Below, piece by piece: positions 37,601-48,261 of a DNA stretch of 64,000 nucleotides (position 1 is the first letter of the stretch; each line of letters opens with the position of its first letter). Location: positions 1 through 64,000 of the IMG/VR virus record IMGVR_UViG_3300035162_004655; one strand, given 5' to 3'. The stretch is from a virus. The translations under genes and the position numbers were made by a program. Below the pieces are notes generated by a model. That model searched no databases. It had not been told where the DNA came from and was given only the letters and a program-made list of their open reading frames with translations.

Positions 37601-40600
37601 TTGGATTAGGAATTACACAACCACAAACTATTTCTGGATTAACTACAACTAATCAATATTTTGTTTTAAGAAATGATGAAAATTCTTTCAGAGTGTGTGA
37701 TGCTGGTATTGGAGGAACAAATACTACGAATTATAATCAAAATAATTTTGTAAAATTATCTTCTGTTGGAACTGGTTTTCAACAGTTTAAATATCCGGAT
37801 ATAAAAGCAAATATTGAGTTTACAACAGTTGGTATTGGAACATCAACACAAATCCAATCCATAATTGCAACACCAATTGTTAAGGGATCTATCCAAGAAA
37901 TTTATGTTTATGAACCAGGAACTGGATATGGATCAAATATTTTAAATTTTGAAAAGAAACCTTCTTTCACAATTAAAAATGGTAGAGATGCTCAAATATA
38001 TCCTATTATAGTTAATGGATCTATTAATGATACAAATATACAATTTGGTGGATATGAATATTTTTCAACTCCAGATTTAATAGTTTCGGATCCAACTAAT
38101 GCAGGAAATGGTGCTAAGTTAAGAGCTATAGTTACTAATGAAAGAATAACTGGTGTAAATATTATTAACGCAGGAATAGGGTACTCTACTTCCAGCACAA
38201 TTAAAGTCGTTCCTAGTGGAACTGATGAAATTTTAGATGCATCTATCAGAGAACTTACTTGCAACCAAGTCGAAAAATTTAATACACCACAATACGAAAT
38301 ATTAAAAGATGTAAATGATGAATTATCATATTCAGTATCTGGATATTTTAAAGATTTACAATCTTCATTTGATGATACTGACTTAACTTTATCTAATATT
38401 ATTGGATGGGCATATGATGGAAATCCTATTTACGGACCATATTCGGTTGTAGATCCTGATAATGTGAGTTCTGGTATTAAGACCATGACATCTGGTTATG
38501 TAAAAAATATATCCAATGTTCATGATAGGCCATCAACATCGGATTTTTCTTTAGGATTTTTTGTTGAAGATTATAGTTTTAATAGTCAAAATGGCAATCT
38601 CGATAAAAATAATGGAGCATTTGTAAAGACAAAAGATTTTCCAAATGGAGTATATGCATATTATGCATCTATAGATTCTATTACAGGAGAACCACAATTC
38701 CCATACTTTATTGGAAATTCTTTTAGATCAAATACAATTGATGAAAATCAAAGTTTAAATCAAGAATTTGATTTTAATAATTCATCACTTTCGAGAAATA
38801 CTTTAGGATACAAAATTCTAGAATCGAATTCTAGTAATGATTTTCTTATTGAGAATGATACAATTAAACAGCAACAAATAAGTGTAGATCACATTAGTGA
38901 TGGATCAATTTCTGGCATTTCTATTATCAATAGTGGAGATAATTATAAAGTAAATGATTTGCTTAATTTTGATAACAATGATACTAATGGTGGGGGAATT
39001 TATGCTAAGGTTTCATCTTTAAAAGGAAGAGGTATTGATAGAATTGATACTTCATATGAAGTTTATAATGATGCAGTATTTACTTGGAGGGGAGATGATA
39101 AAGTAAATATAACAATTTCTCCTTTCCATACACTATTAGACAACGATTATATCTCAATATCCGGATTTAGTACTTCAAATCTTTCCATATTAAATGGATT
39201 TTATAAAATTAATGTACCACCTATTCCAAATGTAGGATTAACGACAGAAATTGTATCATCTGGAGCAGCTACAACAGAAATATATGTAACACAGGTTCCA
39301 CCGGGAGTTTCTGTTGGTAGTAGTGTTGGAATTGGAACTGAAACTTTAGAAATTTTGAATGTATATCCAGACAAAAATGTTTTTAGGGTAAATAGAGGTC
39401 TTCCTGGAACTGGACATACTATAGGAGTTGCAGTATCATTTAAACCAAAAACATTTCTAATTGATAAAAAGGTAGATTATTTTGATTCTAAAGTGAATAA
39501 TAGAGTTTACTTTAATCCGCAAGAATCGGTTGGTTTCGGAACAACAGCAGGAATTGGACGTAAAGTATCATATTCTTTTGGAGAAGAGATAATTACGGGG
39601 TCTATTCCTACACAAAGAATTAGTATTAAAAATCATCCTTTCGAAACTAATCAAAGAATTACATTTAGTCAAAATGGTAATTCTGTCATTTCAATTTCAA
39701 CATCTCCTACAGGAACACAATTTGATTTGCCAACAACAGTTTATGTAGTTAATAAATCTCCAAGTACTATTGGTATAAAAACTTCTTTGACTTCTGATGA
39801 AGTTTTCTTTGTAGGAGGAGGTGATAATGTTGACGATTATTATTTCGATACTAATAACATACAAAAACTTGGAAAAGTTGAGAAAATTTTATCAACTGTT
39901 TCAATATCAACTTCTCATTATCATGGACTAATTAAAGGTGATTCGATTACTATGGATATAAATCCTAATCTTTCTGTTGGTATTGGAACTTCTATATCAG
40001 TAAGATTAAATAGGAATTTAACCACAAATAATTTGCAGATTAATCCTATAGGATTTAACTCTTTAGGAATTAATACAATTTCAAATCAAATTAACATTGA
40101 AAATCATGGTCTAGAAACTGGAGATAAAGTATATTACGAATCTGATTCAGTAGCTTCTGGTTTAGATACTGGATCATATTTTGTATATAGGGTCAATTCA
40201 GATAATATTAAGTTAGGATATAGTAATATTAATGTAAGTCAAAATCCACCAGTAGTTGTAAGTATTGGTGGAACTGGGGGATCATCTCAAACTATATCTT
40301 TAATTAATCCAAGAATACAATCAGTATCAAATAATAATTTAGTATTTGATCTTACCGATTCTTCTTTAGAAGGATATTTATTTAAACTTTATTATGATAG
40401 AGATTTTAATAATGAGTTTATATCAACAGGTTCTACAGAAACTTTTAGTATATCTAGTGTTGGAACAATAGGAATAACTACTAATGCTTCAATTACTATT
40501 AATAGTAGTCCCGAATTACCTAAAAAACTTTATTACTCTTTAGAGAAATCTGGGTATATAAGTTCTTCTGATAAAGATGTAAACAATTTTTCAGAAATTT

Positions 40601-43600
40601 TATTTATTGATAGTGCATATAATAAAACTTATAATGTTTTTGGTGTAGGATCAACTACGTTTCAAATTTCTTTACAAGAATCTCCAGAAAAATTGACATA
40701 CACTTCTTCTGAGTGTGACAATTTGGAATATACAACAACTTCAACATCAGCATCTGGCCCAGTAAATAATGTTAAAATTATATCTGGTGGATCTCAATAT
40801 AAAAAATTACCTTCACTTTCAAATGTCAGTACAATAAATGGTAAGAATTTATCCGTTTCTTTAAAATCTGATAGTATTGGTTTAGTTAAAGAAACTAGAA
40901 CTATTAATGAAAAATTTGAGTATTCTTCAGATAAAACTTTAAACCCAAAAGCTTTTATATCTCCAAAAATTGTTTTAAAAGATTCAAATACAATTGGTAT
41001 TATAACTGTAACTTCTGGTGGATCTGGATACACATCACCACCAACGATTGTCATTATTAATAATGACACAAGATCTGAAGTAAAAAATGGAGTGATTGAG
41101 GCAAAACTGACTGGTAATTCAGTTAGTGAGTTAATTATTGATGTTCCACCTAAGGGAATATCTGATCAATCAGCAGAACTTTTTGCCATTAATAATACTA
41201 ATGGAATTAGTATTAAAAAAGTTAATTCTGAAGAAAATACTGGAATTTTCACATGTATTCTTACAACACCATCTTTAGGATTTGATGAAAATGTTTTTTC
41301 TGTGGGTGAAGAAGTTTTTGTAGAAGGAATACAAAAGTCTAGCACTACTGGAGATGGATTTAATTCTAGCGATTATGGGTATAAATTCTTTAAAGTTGTA
41401 AAATATGAAAATAAATTGACACCTGGATTACTTGATGATCAAGTTACCATTAGTATTGTAGGATTAGGAACAAATGTAGGAGTTGCAAAAACAATTCAAG
41501 ATTCATCTGGAAGTATTACTGCCAAGAAAAATTATCCAACTTTTTCATTATTATTATCTCCATCAGGATTTGAAATTGGTGAGAGATTAATATCTGATGG
41601 TATTGAAACAGATCTTATAGTTACTGATTATGATGATTCAGGATCACTTAAAGTGCTTGGAACATATGATCTTTCTGTTAATGAAACAATTGTCGGTAAA
41701 TCTTCAGGAAATATTTCTATTATAGAATCTTTAATACCTTATGATGGAATTTTTGAAATTAAATTTTCTAATAGAAAGAATCAAGGTTGGGAAAATCAAA
41801 CTGGAAAATTGAGTGAAAATTATCAAGTTCTTGCAGATAATGACTATTATCAAAATCTTTCATATTCTATTAAGAGTAAGCAGCAGTGGAATGATATTAG
41901 AACATCTGTCAATAGTTTAGTTCATTCAATTGGTATTAAAAATTTCGCAGATACAGAAATTATTTCTGATGGAGATGGAAGAGTTGGAATTGAGAGTTCT
42001 TCTGATTCAACGACTATTATAAGAGATTATATTAATGAAAAGAGAGTTGACACTATCAATAATTTTGATTTTGTAAGAGATGTAGATTTAGTAGTAAATA
42101 AATCCAAATTCTTAAAGTTGAAAAACAAAAAACTTACAAATTATTCCGAATCAATATCTAATGTTGGATTAAAAATTGATGATATTAAAGAACAATTTTC
42201 TAATTTTGAAGATGAACCTTTACCATATATAAACCTCCTAAAAATTAATGATGATATTTCTTACAATAACTATCTTTTTAAAGTTTCTGATGTAAGTGGA
42301 AAAAATCAAGTTCAATTAACAAGTTTATTGTTCCTAAACAATTCACTCAATAATAATATTGCTGTTTTAGAAAACCAATCCTTAGTTAATGTAGGATCTG
42401 GATTTACTACAATTAATGGAGATCAATATGGAGACTTTTCAGTAGAAATTGATGAGTTTGATGATAAGTATGTGAGATTTACTCCTAAAGATGCTTTTAA
42501 TACTGAATATGATATTAAGTATATTGATAAAAAATTTAATAATGAAAATATTGGAGTAGGTACGACATCAATAGGATTTATTGACATAACTTCTCGTAGT
42601 CAAGAAATTCTCACAGGTGCTACAACCAATATTATTGGAGTTTCAACAAATAAATTTACATCTTTCCATGTCAATGCACAAGTTTATAAAGAAGTTACTA
42701 ATGAAATGAATTTTGTAGAGTTGTATGTAACTCATGATGGGACAGATACAAATATTTCAGAATTCTATTTTGACACTGAAGACTTTTCGAGATCGTCTAA
42801 TCTTTTAGGATATTTTGATTCTAATATAGATTCTGGATCGTTTAATTTAAATTACACTAATGATACAGATCAAGATGTAATTGTTAAAACACATATAGTT
42901 GGATTTGGAACAAAAAATCTATTAGATTCTGTTGGAATTGGAACATTTAGATATAAGTTACTAAATCAACCAGAAGGTAGTGAAAGATCTGCAATTTATG
43001 AATCTGGAGTATCTACGACTACTTCTGGTGTTTCTACTTCTTTCTTGAGATTGAATAAGAATAATTTTGATTCTGCAAGATCTTTAGTTGAAGTTAGTAT
43101 TGGATCCACAAAATCAATCCATCAAGTTATGATGGTTCAAGATAATACTGATATTTACACTCAACAATATTCATTACTGTCAATAGGAAGTACAAGTGGA
43201 GAGTCCACTCCACTAGGAGTAGGAACTTTTGGAGGAGAATATTCTGGGGATGATGTTTTAGTTAAGTTTTATCCAGATTCTAATTTTACTGGAGATATAA
43301 GAATTAATTCTTATAGTGAGTGTTTATACACTATAATTGATATTATAAATCAGGCACCAAATCTTATATACGGCAATTCTATTGAAACAGTAAATACCAA
43401 ATCATACTTGGCAATTAATGGAGATAGAATTAATAAAGAAGATTTTGTATTGAGATCAAAAACTACTCCAATTTTTGCAAAATCATTTGACCCTTCAGAT
43501 GCCAATATTCTCAATCTTTCAACAGGAGTATTTTCAATTGATAATCACTTCTTTAGTAATGGTGAAGAATTAATATACACTCCAAAATCCACTTTTGTTG

Positions 43601-46600
43601 GTGTTGGATCAACTCCAATGATGTATAAAAATGGTTCTGCTGTTGCACAACTTCCTTCGCAAGTTTTTGCCGTTGTTAATAATAACAACAATTTCTCAAT
43701 ATCAACAGTTAAATCAGGAACAGCTGTTACATTTACATCTGTCGGTGAAGGAAATTCTCATGAATTTGCAATGGCAAAGAGAAATGAAAAGGCTATCATT
43801 ACTATTAATAATGTTGTACAATATCCAATTGCTTTTGCTAAACTTTCACAAACCTTATCTGGAAATGGTGGAAGTATTTCAGAATCCGCAACTATTTTTT
43901 CTTTGAGTGGTATTACAACCGTATATCCTCTTGATATATTGAGAGTTGATGATGAATATATGAAAATTGTTAATGTTGGATTCGGAACAACAAATATTGG
44001 ACCTATTTCCAATTCCGGAACAGAAACTTTAGTTGAAGTTGAGAGGGGGTTTGTTGGATCATCTGCAGCATCCCACACAGATTCAACATTATCTAGAATT
44101 TATAAAGGATCTTATAATATTGTAGGTGACAGCATTTTCTTTACAAAATCACCTAGAGGTAATCCTAATGTTTCAAGAAGAGATAATAATTTAGTATTCG
44201 AAACATCAAAATTTTCTGGTAGAGTATTCTTAAGAAAAGATTATACTACAAATTCAGTTTATGATGACGTTTCTAGGGAATTTACTGGAATTGGTAGAAC
44301 ATTCACTCTCACTGTCGGTGGAGCAAACACTATAGGTATTGGGGTAAGTGGTGGAAATGGACTTGTATTTATTAATGGAGTATTCCAAACACCAACTACT
44401 ACAAACAATCCATTGAATAACTTTAGTATTATTGAGCAAACATCACCTACGGGAATATCTTCCATTGTATTCAGTGGTATTAGAACCGAAACATCGGATC
44501 CGAATAGCATTTTTTCTTCTGAATCTGATATAAATCAAAATCAAATTCCTAGAGGAGGTATTATTGTTTCTTTAGGATCTACTGAAGGAATCGGTTATGC
44601 ACCTCTTGTTGGTGCGGCAGTAACTGCTGTCGTTGGTGCTGGGGGTTCAATTGTCTCTGTTGGACTTGGAAGTACTGATAATAATGGATCTGGATATAAT
44701 GGAATAGTATCGATTGGAATAAGTGTTTATGAAGATAATCATATTGGAGATGTTGCTAACATAACAGCCAATATTGGAGCTGGTGGAACACTAACATTTG
44801 CTGTTGGATCTGGTGGAACTGGATACAATAATCCAAAAATATTTGTTTCCGAACCAACATATGAAAATCTTGAAGTTGAAGGTATTTCTAGAATTGGTAT
44901 TGGAGCAACGACTGATACTGGAATTGGATTGTTAGTAAATGTTAATGTCGATCCAAGTTCTGCAACAGGTATTGGATCAACTTATTTTGAGGTTAGTAGT
45001 TACTTTATCTCAAGATCTGGATATGCATTTGAAAAAGGTGACGTATTTAAACCAGTTGGACTTGTTACTGCCAAAGGTTTGGCATCTCCAATTTCAGAGT
45101 TTAAATTTACAGTATTGGAAACTTTTACTGATAATTTCGGTTCATGGCAGTTTGGAGAACTAGATTACATTGATTCTATCAAAAATTATCAAGATGGAAT
45201 CAGGATAAGATTTCCACTTTTTTATAATGGGGAAATCTTAAGTTTTGAAAAACCTGATAATTCTATAATAGAACTTCAAAATACTTTAATTGTAATTATT
45301 AATGGAATTATTCAAGAACCTGGTTCTTCTTACCAATTTGATGGTGGAACTTCATTCTCACTTAGTGTCCCACCAAGACCTGAAGATAAGATTGATATTT
45401 TCTTCTATAGAGGAACTAGAGGTGAAGATGATTTATTTGTAGATAATGTTATTCCAACATTAGAAAGAGGTGATGATATTAGAATATTTAAAAATGATAC
45501 TATTCCAGAAACTATTACTCAAGATCAAAGAACAGTTTTTGATGTATCTTTTTCAGATAAATTTGAAACAAATTTATACGTAGATCAAGGTATTGATGAA
45601 GTTAATCTCAAACCAATTTCATGGACAAAACAAAAAACTGATAGAATAATTAATGGAACTTTTGTTTATAAGACAAGAGAATCTACAATTGCTCAAATTT
45701 ATCCAACTGCAAAAATTATTAAAGACATTACAACTTCTGATCCTAGTATTTTTGTTGATGACGTGAGTAATTTTAATTATGGAGTTTCAGTAGAAGGACC
45801 ATATCAGAGAATGAAAGGTATTATTGTTGATGGTAAATCAAATCCCTCACCTGCTAATATTACTGCATCCATTGGTGTAGGAGGAACAGTTTCTGCTCTT
45901 ACAATTGTAGATGGTGGAAATGAATATGTAGGATCGACGGTAGATATTAAGTTCCAATCACCACTTCAAATTGGTATTGGAATTGGAACTACTGCTCAAG
46001 CTACAGGAACAATTACTAATGGAGTAATTACTGGAACTACGATTACAGATCCTGGATTTGGATATACTATCGAACCTAAAACAATTACACCTCTTCCAAA
46101 TTCGAATATTGAAACTGTCGATAATATTGAATTCGTTAAAGGATTTTCTGGAATTATAACAGGAATTTCAACTACTTCTGGATCTGGTGGACATTCATTA
46201 GCACTTAAGTTTTTCCTTAACACAGGAACAGTAAATTTTGGAGATGATTTACAGATTGGGTATCCAATATTTGTTAAAGACACTATAATTGGATCTGGTG
46301 TTACATCGGTGGATAATTCAAATGCCTCTGTGGTTGGTATTGGAACTACCTTCTTAGATAATATTTACTATATTCATCAATTATCTCGTTTTGGTGATCA
46401 TGTTGGTGTTGTTACTTGCAATATTGATTCTGGAACTGATATAACAGGTCTTTCTACAAGTGGAGATTATGTTGGTGAATTTTCTTGGGGATTATTTACA
46501 TCAATTACAAGATCCTCTACTCCTATTTCTATTGGTGTTACTGGAAAAACTGTAGATGTTGGATTATCAACATTTCCTACAATTCAGAGAAGAGGTGAAG

Positions 46601-46641
46601 GACTTAGGTTTACTGGATCACTTCCAGAGTCTTTAAGTTAA
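34636..46641 (+). CDS. giant baseplate/virion structural protein, 4001 aa
   Basis: Occupies the place of T4 gp7 (1032 aa) after gp6, but is far longer. N-terminal helical part (LPKYVLDESPKTLDFLKQYY) and ESRSFYESKGTDDSFRILFN near 195-215. Repeats: a LLKIDDEIITYTG...RGFSG module (about 90-135, again near 1550 and 3095) and GSGYTSPPTIV-type beta hairpins (many copies). Near 1255-1375 is a YHYH-like domain (DGNPIYGPY then GVYAYYAS and PYFIGNSFR). Likely a baseplate peripheral or adhesin-like protein. Mechanism unknown. Confidence 0.8.
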   Translation: MIQTGIESRVKIQDIISNQLPKYVLDESPKTLDFLKQYYISQEYQGGPVDIAENLDQYLKVDNLTSEVVVGFTTLSSDIGSDDSTISVPNTKGFPEQYGLLKIDDEIITYTGITTNTFTGCIRGFSGITSYHNDLNAEELVFSDTTADSHTSNSSVENLSSLFLKEFYKKLKSTYTPGFENRVFNSELDVGNFIKESRSFYESKGTDDSFRILFNVLFGETPRIINLEEYLIKASDARFIRKEICIAEAISGDPAKIIGQTLTKSTDLTTNASISSVEIFTRDQKIYYKVGLFVGYGDNSNVQGNFIITPNSKVLENVSIGASVISVDSTIGFGQTGTIYSGNNTITYIDKSINQFLGCSGVVDNITATDNIFSDDTYFSYEDGDITKKVVLRLTGILSNFVQKSDSISVNEGQILGVKSIGTLIENPEQNKTYTEIFANSWIYNTSSSIEVDSFIGGSNPTGVVLKTSVDRSQLKKGDRVEFIDEQTNNIIYPTDTSDVPFVSADITSNSVFIGNLSSFSPNDGQSIKLRRKINKANSASVDFKYQNNSIISDVQNMYVDDNNFAYIASNSLPSWGNELTNSYAYQIKEKIKSASISSSSGNIVDLDINTGLYSTIFFDTPVPFISGEKVQYTSSGEILKGLEDEFYYIKIVPNSDGKKIKLYSSPSFLTSDANAVQFKSTTSVLETHTFTLYSQKSRIINPQKILKKFTLNPNIKDGIGEETVPGSIGMLINGVEISNYKIFDKVYYGPIKEVKVLNGGSNFDVINIPYIGLSTSAGTTSLVLPVITGTVTDILVDKQDFDIKEILSVNVTGGNGSGGSFEPVLNKRRREILFDARLTTQGGGISTTTNQLTFFNDHNISNGQQITYRNSGNNSVVVGTGTSTLSDNANYFAKVDNNKTIQLFNTFDDYSNETNQISFATTSVSGIHKFLTESATNTISEIKIIDGGSFTNRKLLVKPTGISTSQNTINFNNHGFLSGEIVEYSAVVGLGITQPQTISGLTTTNQYFVLRNDENSFRVCDAGIGGTNTTNYNQNNFVKLSSVGTGFQQFKYPDIKANIEFTTVGIGTSTQIQSIIATPIVKGSIQEIYVYEPGTGYGSNILNFEKKPSFTIKNGRDAQIYPIIVNGSINDTNIQFGGYEYFSTPDLIVSDPTNAGNGAKLRAIVTNERITGVNIINAGIGYSTSSTIKVVPSGTDEILDASIRELTCNQVEKFNTPQYEILKDVNDELSYSVSGYFKDLQSSFDDTDLTLSNIIGWAYDGNPIYGPYSVVDPDNVSSGIKTMTSGYVKNISNVHDRPSTSDFSLGFFVEDYSFNSQNGNLDKNNGAFVKTKDFPNGVYAYYASIDSITGEPQFPYFIGNSFRSNTIDENQSLNQEFDFNNSSLSRNTLGYKILESNSSNDFLIENDTIKQQQISVDHISDGSISGISIINSGDNYKVNDLLNFDNNDTNGGGIYAKVSSLKGRGIDRIDTSYEVYNDAVFTWRGDDKVNITISPFHTLLDNDYISISGFSTSNLSILNGFYKINVPPIPNVGLTTEIVSSGAATTEIYVTQVPPGVSVGSSVGIGTETLEILNVYPDKNVFRVNRGLPGTGHTIGVAVSFKPKTFLIDKKVDYFDSKVNNRVYFNPQESVGFGTTAGIGRKVSYSFGEEIITGSIPTQRISIKNHPFETNQRITFSQNGNSVISISTSPTGTQFDLPTTVYVVNKSPSTIGIKTSLTSDEVFFVGGGDNVDDYYFDTNNIQKLGKVEKILSTVSISTSHYHGLIKGDSITMDINPNLSVGIGTSISVRLNRNLTTNNLQINPIGFNSLGINTISNQINIENHGLETGDKVYYESDSVASGLDTGSYFVYRVNSDNIKLGYSNINVSQNPPVVVSIGGTGGSSQTISLINPRIQSVSNNNLVFDLTDSSLEGYLFKLYYDRDFNNEFISTGSTETFSISSVGTIGITTNASITINSSPELPKKLYYSLEKSGYISSSDKDVNNFSEILFIDSAYNKTYNVFGVGSTTFQISLQESPEKLTYTSSECDNLEYTTTSTSASGPVNNVKIISGGSQYKKLPSLSNVSTINGKNLSVSLKSDSIGLVKETRTINEKFEYSSDKTLNPKAFISPKIVLKDSNTIGIITVTSGGSGYTSPPTIVIINNDTRSEVKNGVIEAKLTGNSVSELIIDVPPKGISDQSAELFAINNTNGISIKKVNSEENTGIFTCILTTPSLGFDENVFSVGEEVFVEGIQKSSTTGDGFNSSDYGYKFFKVVKYENKLTPGLLDDQVTISIVGLGTNVGVAKTIQDSSGSITAKKNYPTFSLLLSPSGFEIGERLISDGIETDLIVTDYDDSGSLKVLGTYDLSVNETIVGKSSGNISIIESLIPYDGIFEIKFSNRKNQGWENQTGKLSENYQVLADNDYYQNLSYSIKSKQQWNDIRTSVNSLVHSIGIKNFADTEIISDGDGRVGIESSSDSTTIIRDYINEKRVDTINNFDFVRDVDLVVNKSKFLKLKNKKLTNYSESISNVGLKIDDIKEQFSNFEDEPLPYINLLKINDDISYNNYLFKVSDVSGKNQVQLTSLLFLNNSLNNNIAVLENQSLVNVGSGFTTINGDQYGDFSVEIDEFDDKYVRFTPKDAFNTEYDIKYIDKKFNNENIGVGTTSIGFIDITSRSQEILTGATTNIIGVSTNKFTSFHVNAQVYKEVTNEMNFVELYVTHDGTDTNISEFYFDTEDFSRSSNLLGYFDSNIDSGSFNLNYTNDTDQDVIVKTHIVGFGTKNLLDSVGIGTFRYKLLNQPEGSERSAIYESGVSTTTSGVSTSFLRLNKNNFDSARSLVEVSIGSTKSIHQVMMVQDNTDIYTQQYSLLSIGSTSGESTPLGVGTFGGEYSGDDVLVKFYPDSNFTGDIRINSYSECLYTIIDIINQAPNLIYGNSIETVNTKSYLAINGDRINKEDFVLRSKTTPIFAKSFDPSDANILNLSTGVFSIDNHFFSNGEELIYTPKSTFVGVGSTPMMYKNGSAVAQLPSQVFAVVNNNNNFSISTVKSGTAVTFTSVGEGNSHEFAMAKRNEKAIITINNVVQYPIAFAKLSQTLSGNGGSISESATIFSLSGITTVYPLDILRVDDEYMKIVNVGFGTTNIGPISNSGTETLVEVERGFVGSSAASHTDSTLSRIYKGSYNIVGDSIFFTKSPRGNPNVSRRDNNLVFETSKFSGRVFLRKDYTTNSVYDDVSREFTGIGRTFTLTVGGANTIGIGVSGGNGLVFINGVFQTPTTTNNPLNNFSIIEQTSPTGISSIVFSGIRTETSDPNSIFSSESDINQNQIPRGGIIVSLGSTEGIGYAPLVGAAVTAVVGAGGSIVSVGLGSTDNNGSGYNGIVSIGISVYEDNHIGDVANITANIGAGGTLTFAVGSGGTGYNNPKIFVSEPTYENLEVEGISRIGIGATTDTGIGLLVNVNVDPSSATGIGSTYFEVSSYFISRSGYAFEKGDVFKPVGLVTAKGLASPISEFKFTVLETFTDNFGSWQFGELDYIDSIKNYQDGIRIRFPLFYNGEILSFEKPDNSIIELQNTLIVIINGIIQEPGSSYQFDGGTSFSLSVPPRPEDKIDIFFYRGTRGEDDLFVDNVIPTLERGDDIRIFKNDTIPETITQDQRTVFDVSFSDKFETNLYVDQGIDEVNLKPISWTKQKTDRIINGTFVYKTRESTIAQIYPTAKIIKDITTSDPSIFVDDVSNFNYGVSVEGPYQRMKGIIVDGKSNPSPANITASIGVGGTVSALTIVDGGNEYVGSTVDIKFQSPLQIGIGIGTTAQATGTITNGVITGTTITDPGFGYTIEPKTITPLPNSNIETVDNIEFVKGFSGIITGISTTSGSGGHSLALKFFLNTGTVNFGDDLQIGYPIFVKDTIIGSGVTSVDNSNASVVGIGTTFLDNIYYIHQLSRFGDHVGVVTCNIDSGTDITGLSTSGDYVGEFSWGLFTSITRSSTPISIGVTGKTVDVGLSTFPTIQRRGEGLRFTGSLPESLS

Positions 46642-46650
46642 TTTTATCTA

Positions 46651-46658
46651 TATAAATA
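46651..46658 (+). promoter_or_regulatory. perfect late promoter before the gp8-like gene
   Basis: TATAAATA lies 19 bases before the ATG at 46678. Confidence 0.8.
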
Positions 46659-46677
46659 TTTAAAAAAACTGTGTAAT

Positions 46678-48255
46678 ATGTCTGCTATAGTAACAGATCA
46701 ATTTAGAATTGCTAATGCTAATAATTTTGTAGATTCTGTGTTGAGTTCTGATAATAATTATTATGTTTTTTTGGGACTTTCAAATCCCGGAACAACATCT
46801 ACTCCTGTAGGATTTGGTAGGACTGCAGCATGGGGAAACACCCCATCAAATCCACCAAGTCCTATTGATAATCAGCAGTACTTAAGTCATTATAGAAATA
46901 CTGCACTATTTGGCAAAAAATTAAATTCTTCTAATATTAGAAGAGTTGTAAAAAAAATTAATTGGACTTCAAATGCTCGTTATGAAATGTATCGTCATGA
47001 TTATAGTGTTGGAAATTTAGCACCAATTTCTCAAAGTGCAAGACTTTATGACACTAATTATTTTGTCATTAATAGTGATTTTAGAGTTTATATATGCATC
47101 TCTAATGGATCTTATGGTAATATTGGAGGAACATCAAATATAACTGGAAATACATCTCAAGATGAGCCAACTTTTACAGATTTGGAATCATCTTCTGCAG
47201 GAATAAGTGGAGATGGATATATTTGGAAGTATTTGTTTACTATATCTCCAAGTGATATTATTAAATTTGATTCTACTGAATATATTGTTCTTCCTAGTGA
47301 TTGGTCAACTTCAACTGATTTCCAAATTCAATCTGTAAGAGATTCTGGTGATTCTACAATAAACAACAATCAAATAAAATATGTTTATATTGAAGATGGA
47401 GGAGGAGGTGTATATACCGCAGGCAACTATGATATTAAAGGTGATGGATCAGGAGCAAAAGTAAATATAGAAGTTGATACATCCGGAACTATTACTAAAA
47501 CAACAGTTGTTTCTGGTGGTAGTGGATATACATTTGGAATTGTCGATTTTGGACATGCAACAACAGATAGCATTTCAAATCCTGCAAAGTTAATTCCAAT
47601 TATACCTCCATCTAGAGGTCATGGTTATAACATATATGAGGAATTGGGGTCAGATAAAGTTCTCGCATATTCGAGATTTGATGATTCTACAAAGGATTTT
47701 CCAACAGATACAAAATTCTCTCAAGTAGGAATTATAAAAAATCCTGAAAAATATGAATCCACAAGTCTTTACACTGCAAATGATTATTCATCATTAGGAG
47801 CAATTAAATTAACGTCAAATTTTAATAGTATCCCTACTATTGGAGACAAAATTGAACAAACCACGTCAAATGGTACTGCAAGAGGATATGTTGCATCATA
47901 TGATACAGAAACTAGAGTATTAAAGTATTATCAAGATAGATCTCTAAACTTTGCCAATACTTTAAACCAAACTGATAGAAATGATGTTACTAGTAAAGCA
48001 ACTGTTATTAGTTTTGAATCATCATCAAATACAGTTTCTAATGTTTCATATGTAGCATCAATTGATACCAATTTCAGTGGGATTACAACTACAATTGGAT
48101 CTAAAGAAATTAATTTGGGAGTAAATTTTTCATCTGGTCTCTCTAATCCAGAGATAAATAAAAATACAGGAGATGTTATTTACATTGACAATCGTTCTAT
48201 AGTAACGAGAGACTCTAGGCAAAAAGAAGACATCAAAATTATTCTGGAATTCTAA
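46678..48255 (+). CDS. 8: gp8-like baseplate wedge protein
   Basis: 525 aa against 334 for T4 gp8. The N-terminus has the gp8 pattern AIVTDQFRIANANNFVDSVL, GRTAAW and the conserved GDGYIWKYLFTISPSD followed by EYIVLPSDW. The extra length lies in a C-terminal extension with the GGSGYTFGIVDFG hairpin motif shared with its neighbours. It links the wedge to the outer baseplate. Confidence 0.85.
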   Translation: MSAIVTDQFRIANANNFVDSVLSSDNNYYVFLGLSNPGTTSTPVGFGRTAAWGNTPSNPPSPIDNQQYLSHYRNTALFGKKLNSSNIRRVVKKINWTSNARYEMYRHDYSVGNLAPISQSARLYDTNYFVINSDFRVYICISNGSYGNIGGTSNITGNTSQDEPTFTDLESSSAGISGDGYIWKYLFTISPSDIIKFDSTEYIVLPSDWSTSTDFQIQSVRDSGDSTINNNQIKYVYIEDGGGGVYTAGNYDIKGDGSGAKVNIEVDTSGTITKTTVVSGGSGYTFGIVDFGHATTDSISNPAKLIPIIPPSRGHGYNIYEELGSDKVLAYSRFDDSTKDFPTDTKFSQVGIIKNPEKYESTSLYTANDYSSLGAIKLTSNFNSIPTIGDKIEQTTSNGTARGYVASYDTETRVLKYYQDRSLNFANTLNQTDRNDVTSKATVISFESSSNTVSNVSYVASIDTNFSGITTTIGSKEINLGVNFSSGLSNPEINKNTGDVIYIDNRSIVTRDSRQKEDIKIILEF

Positions 48256-48261
48256 AGAAAA

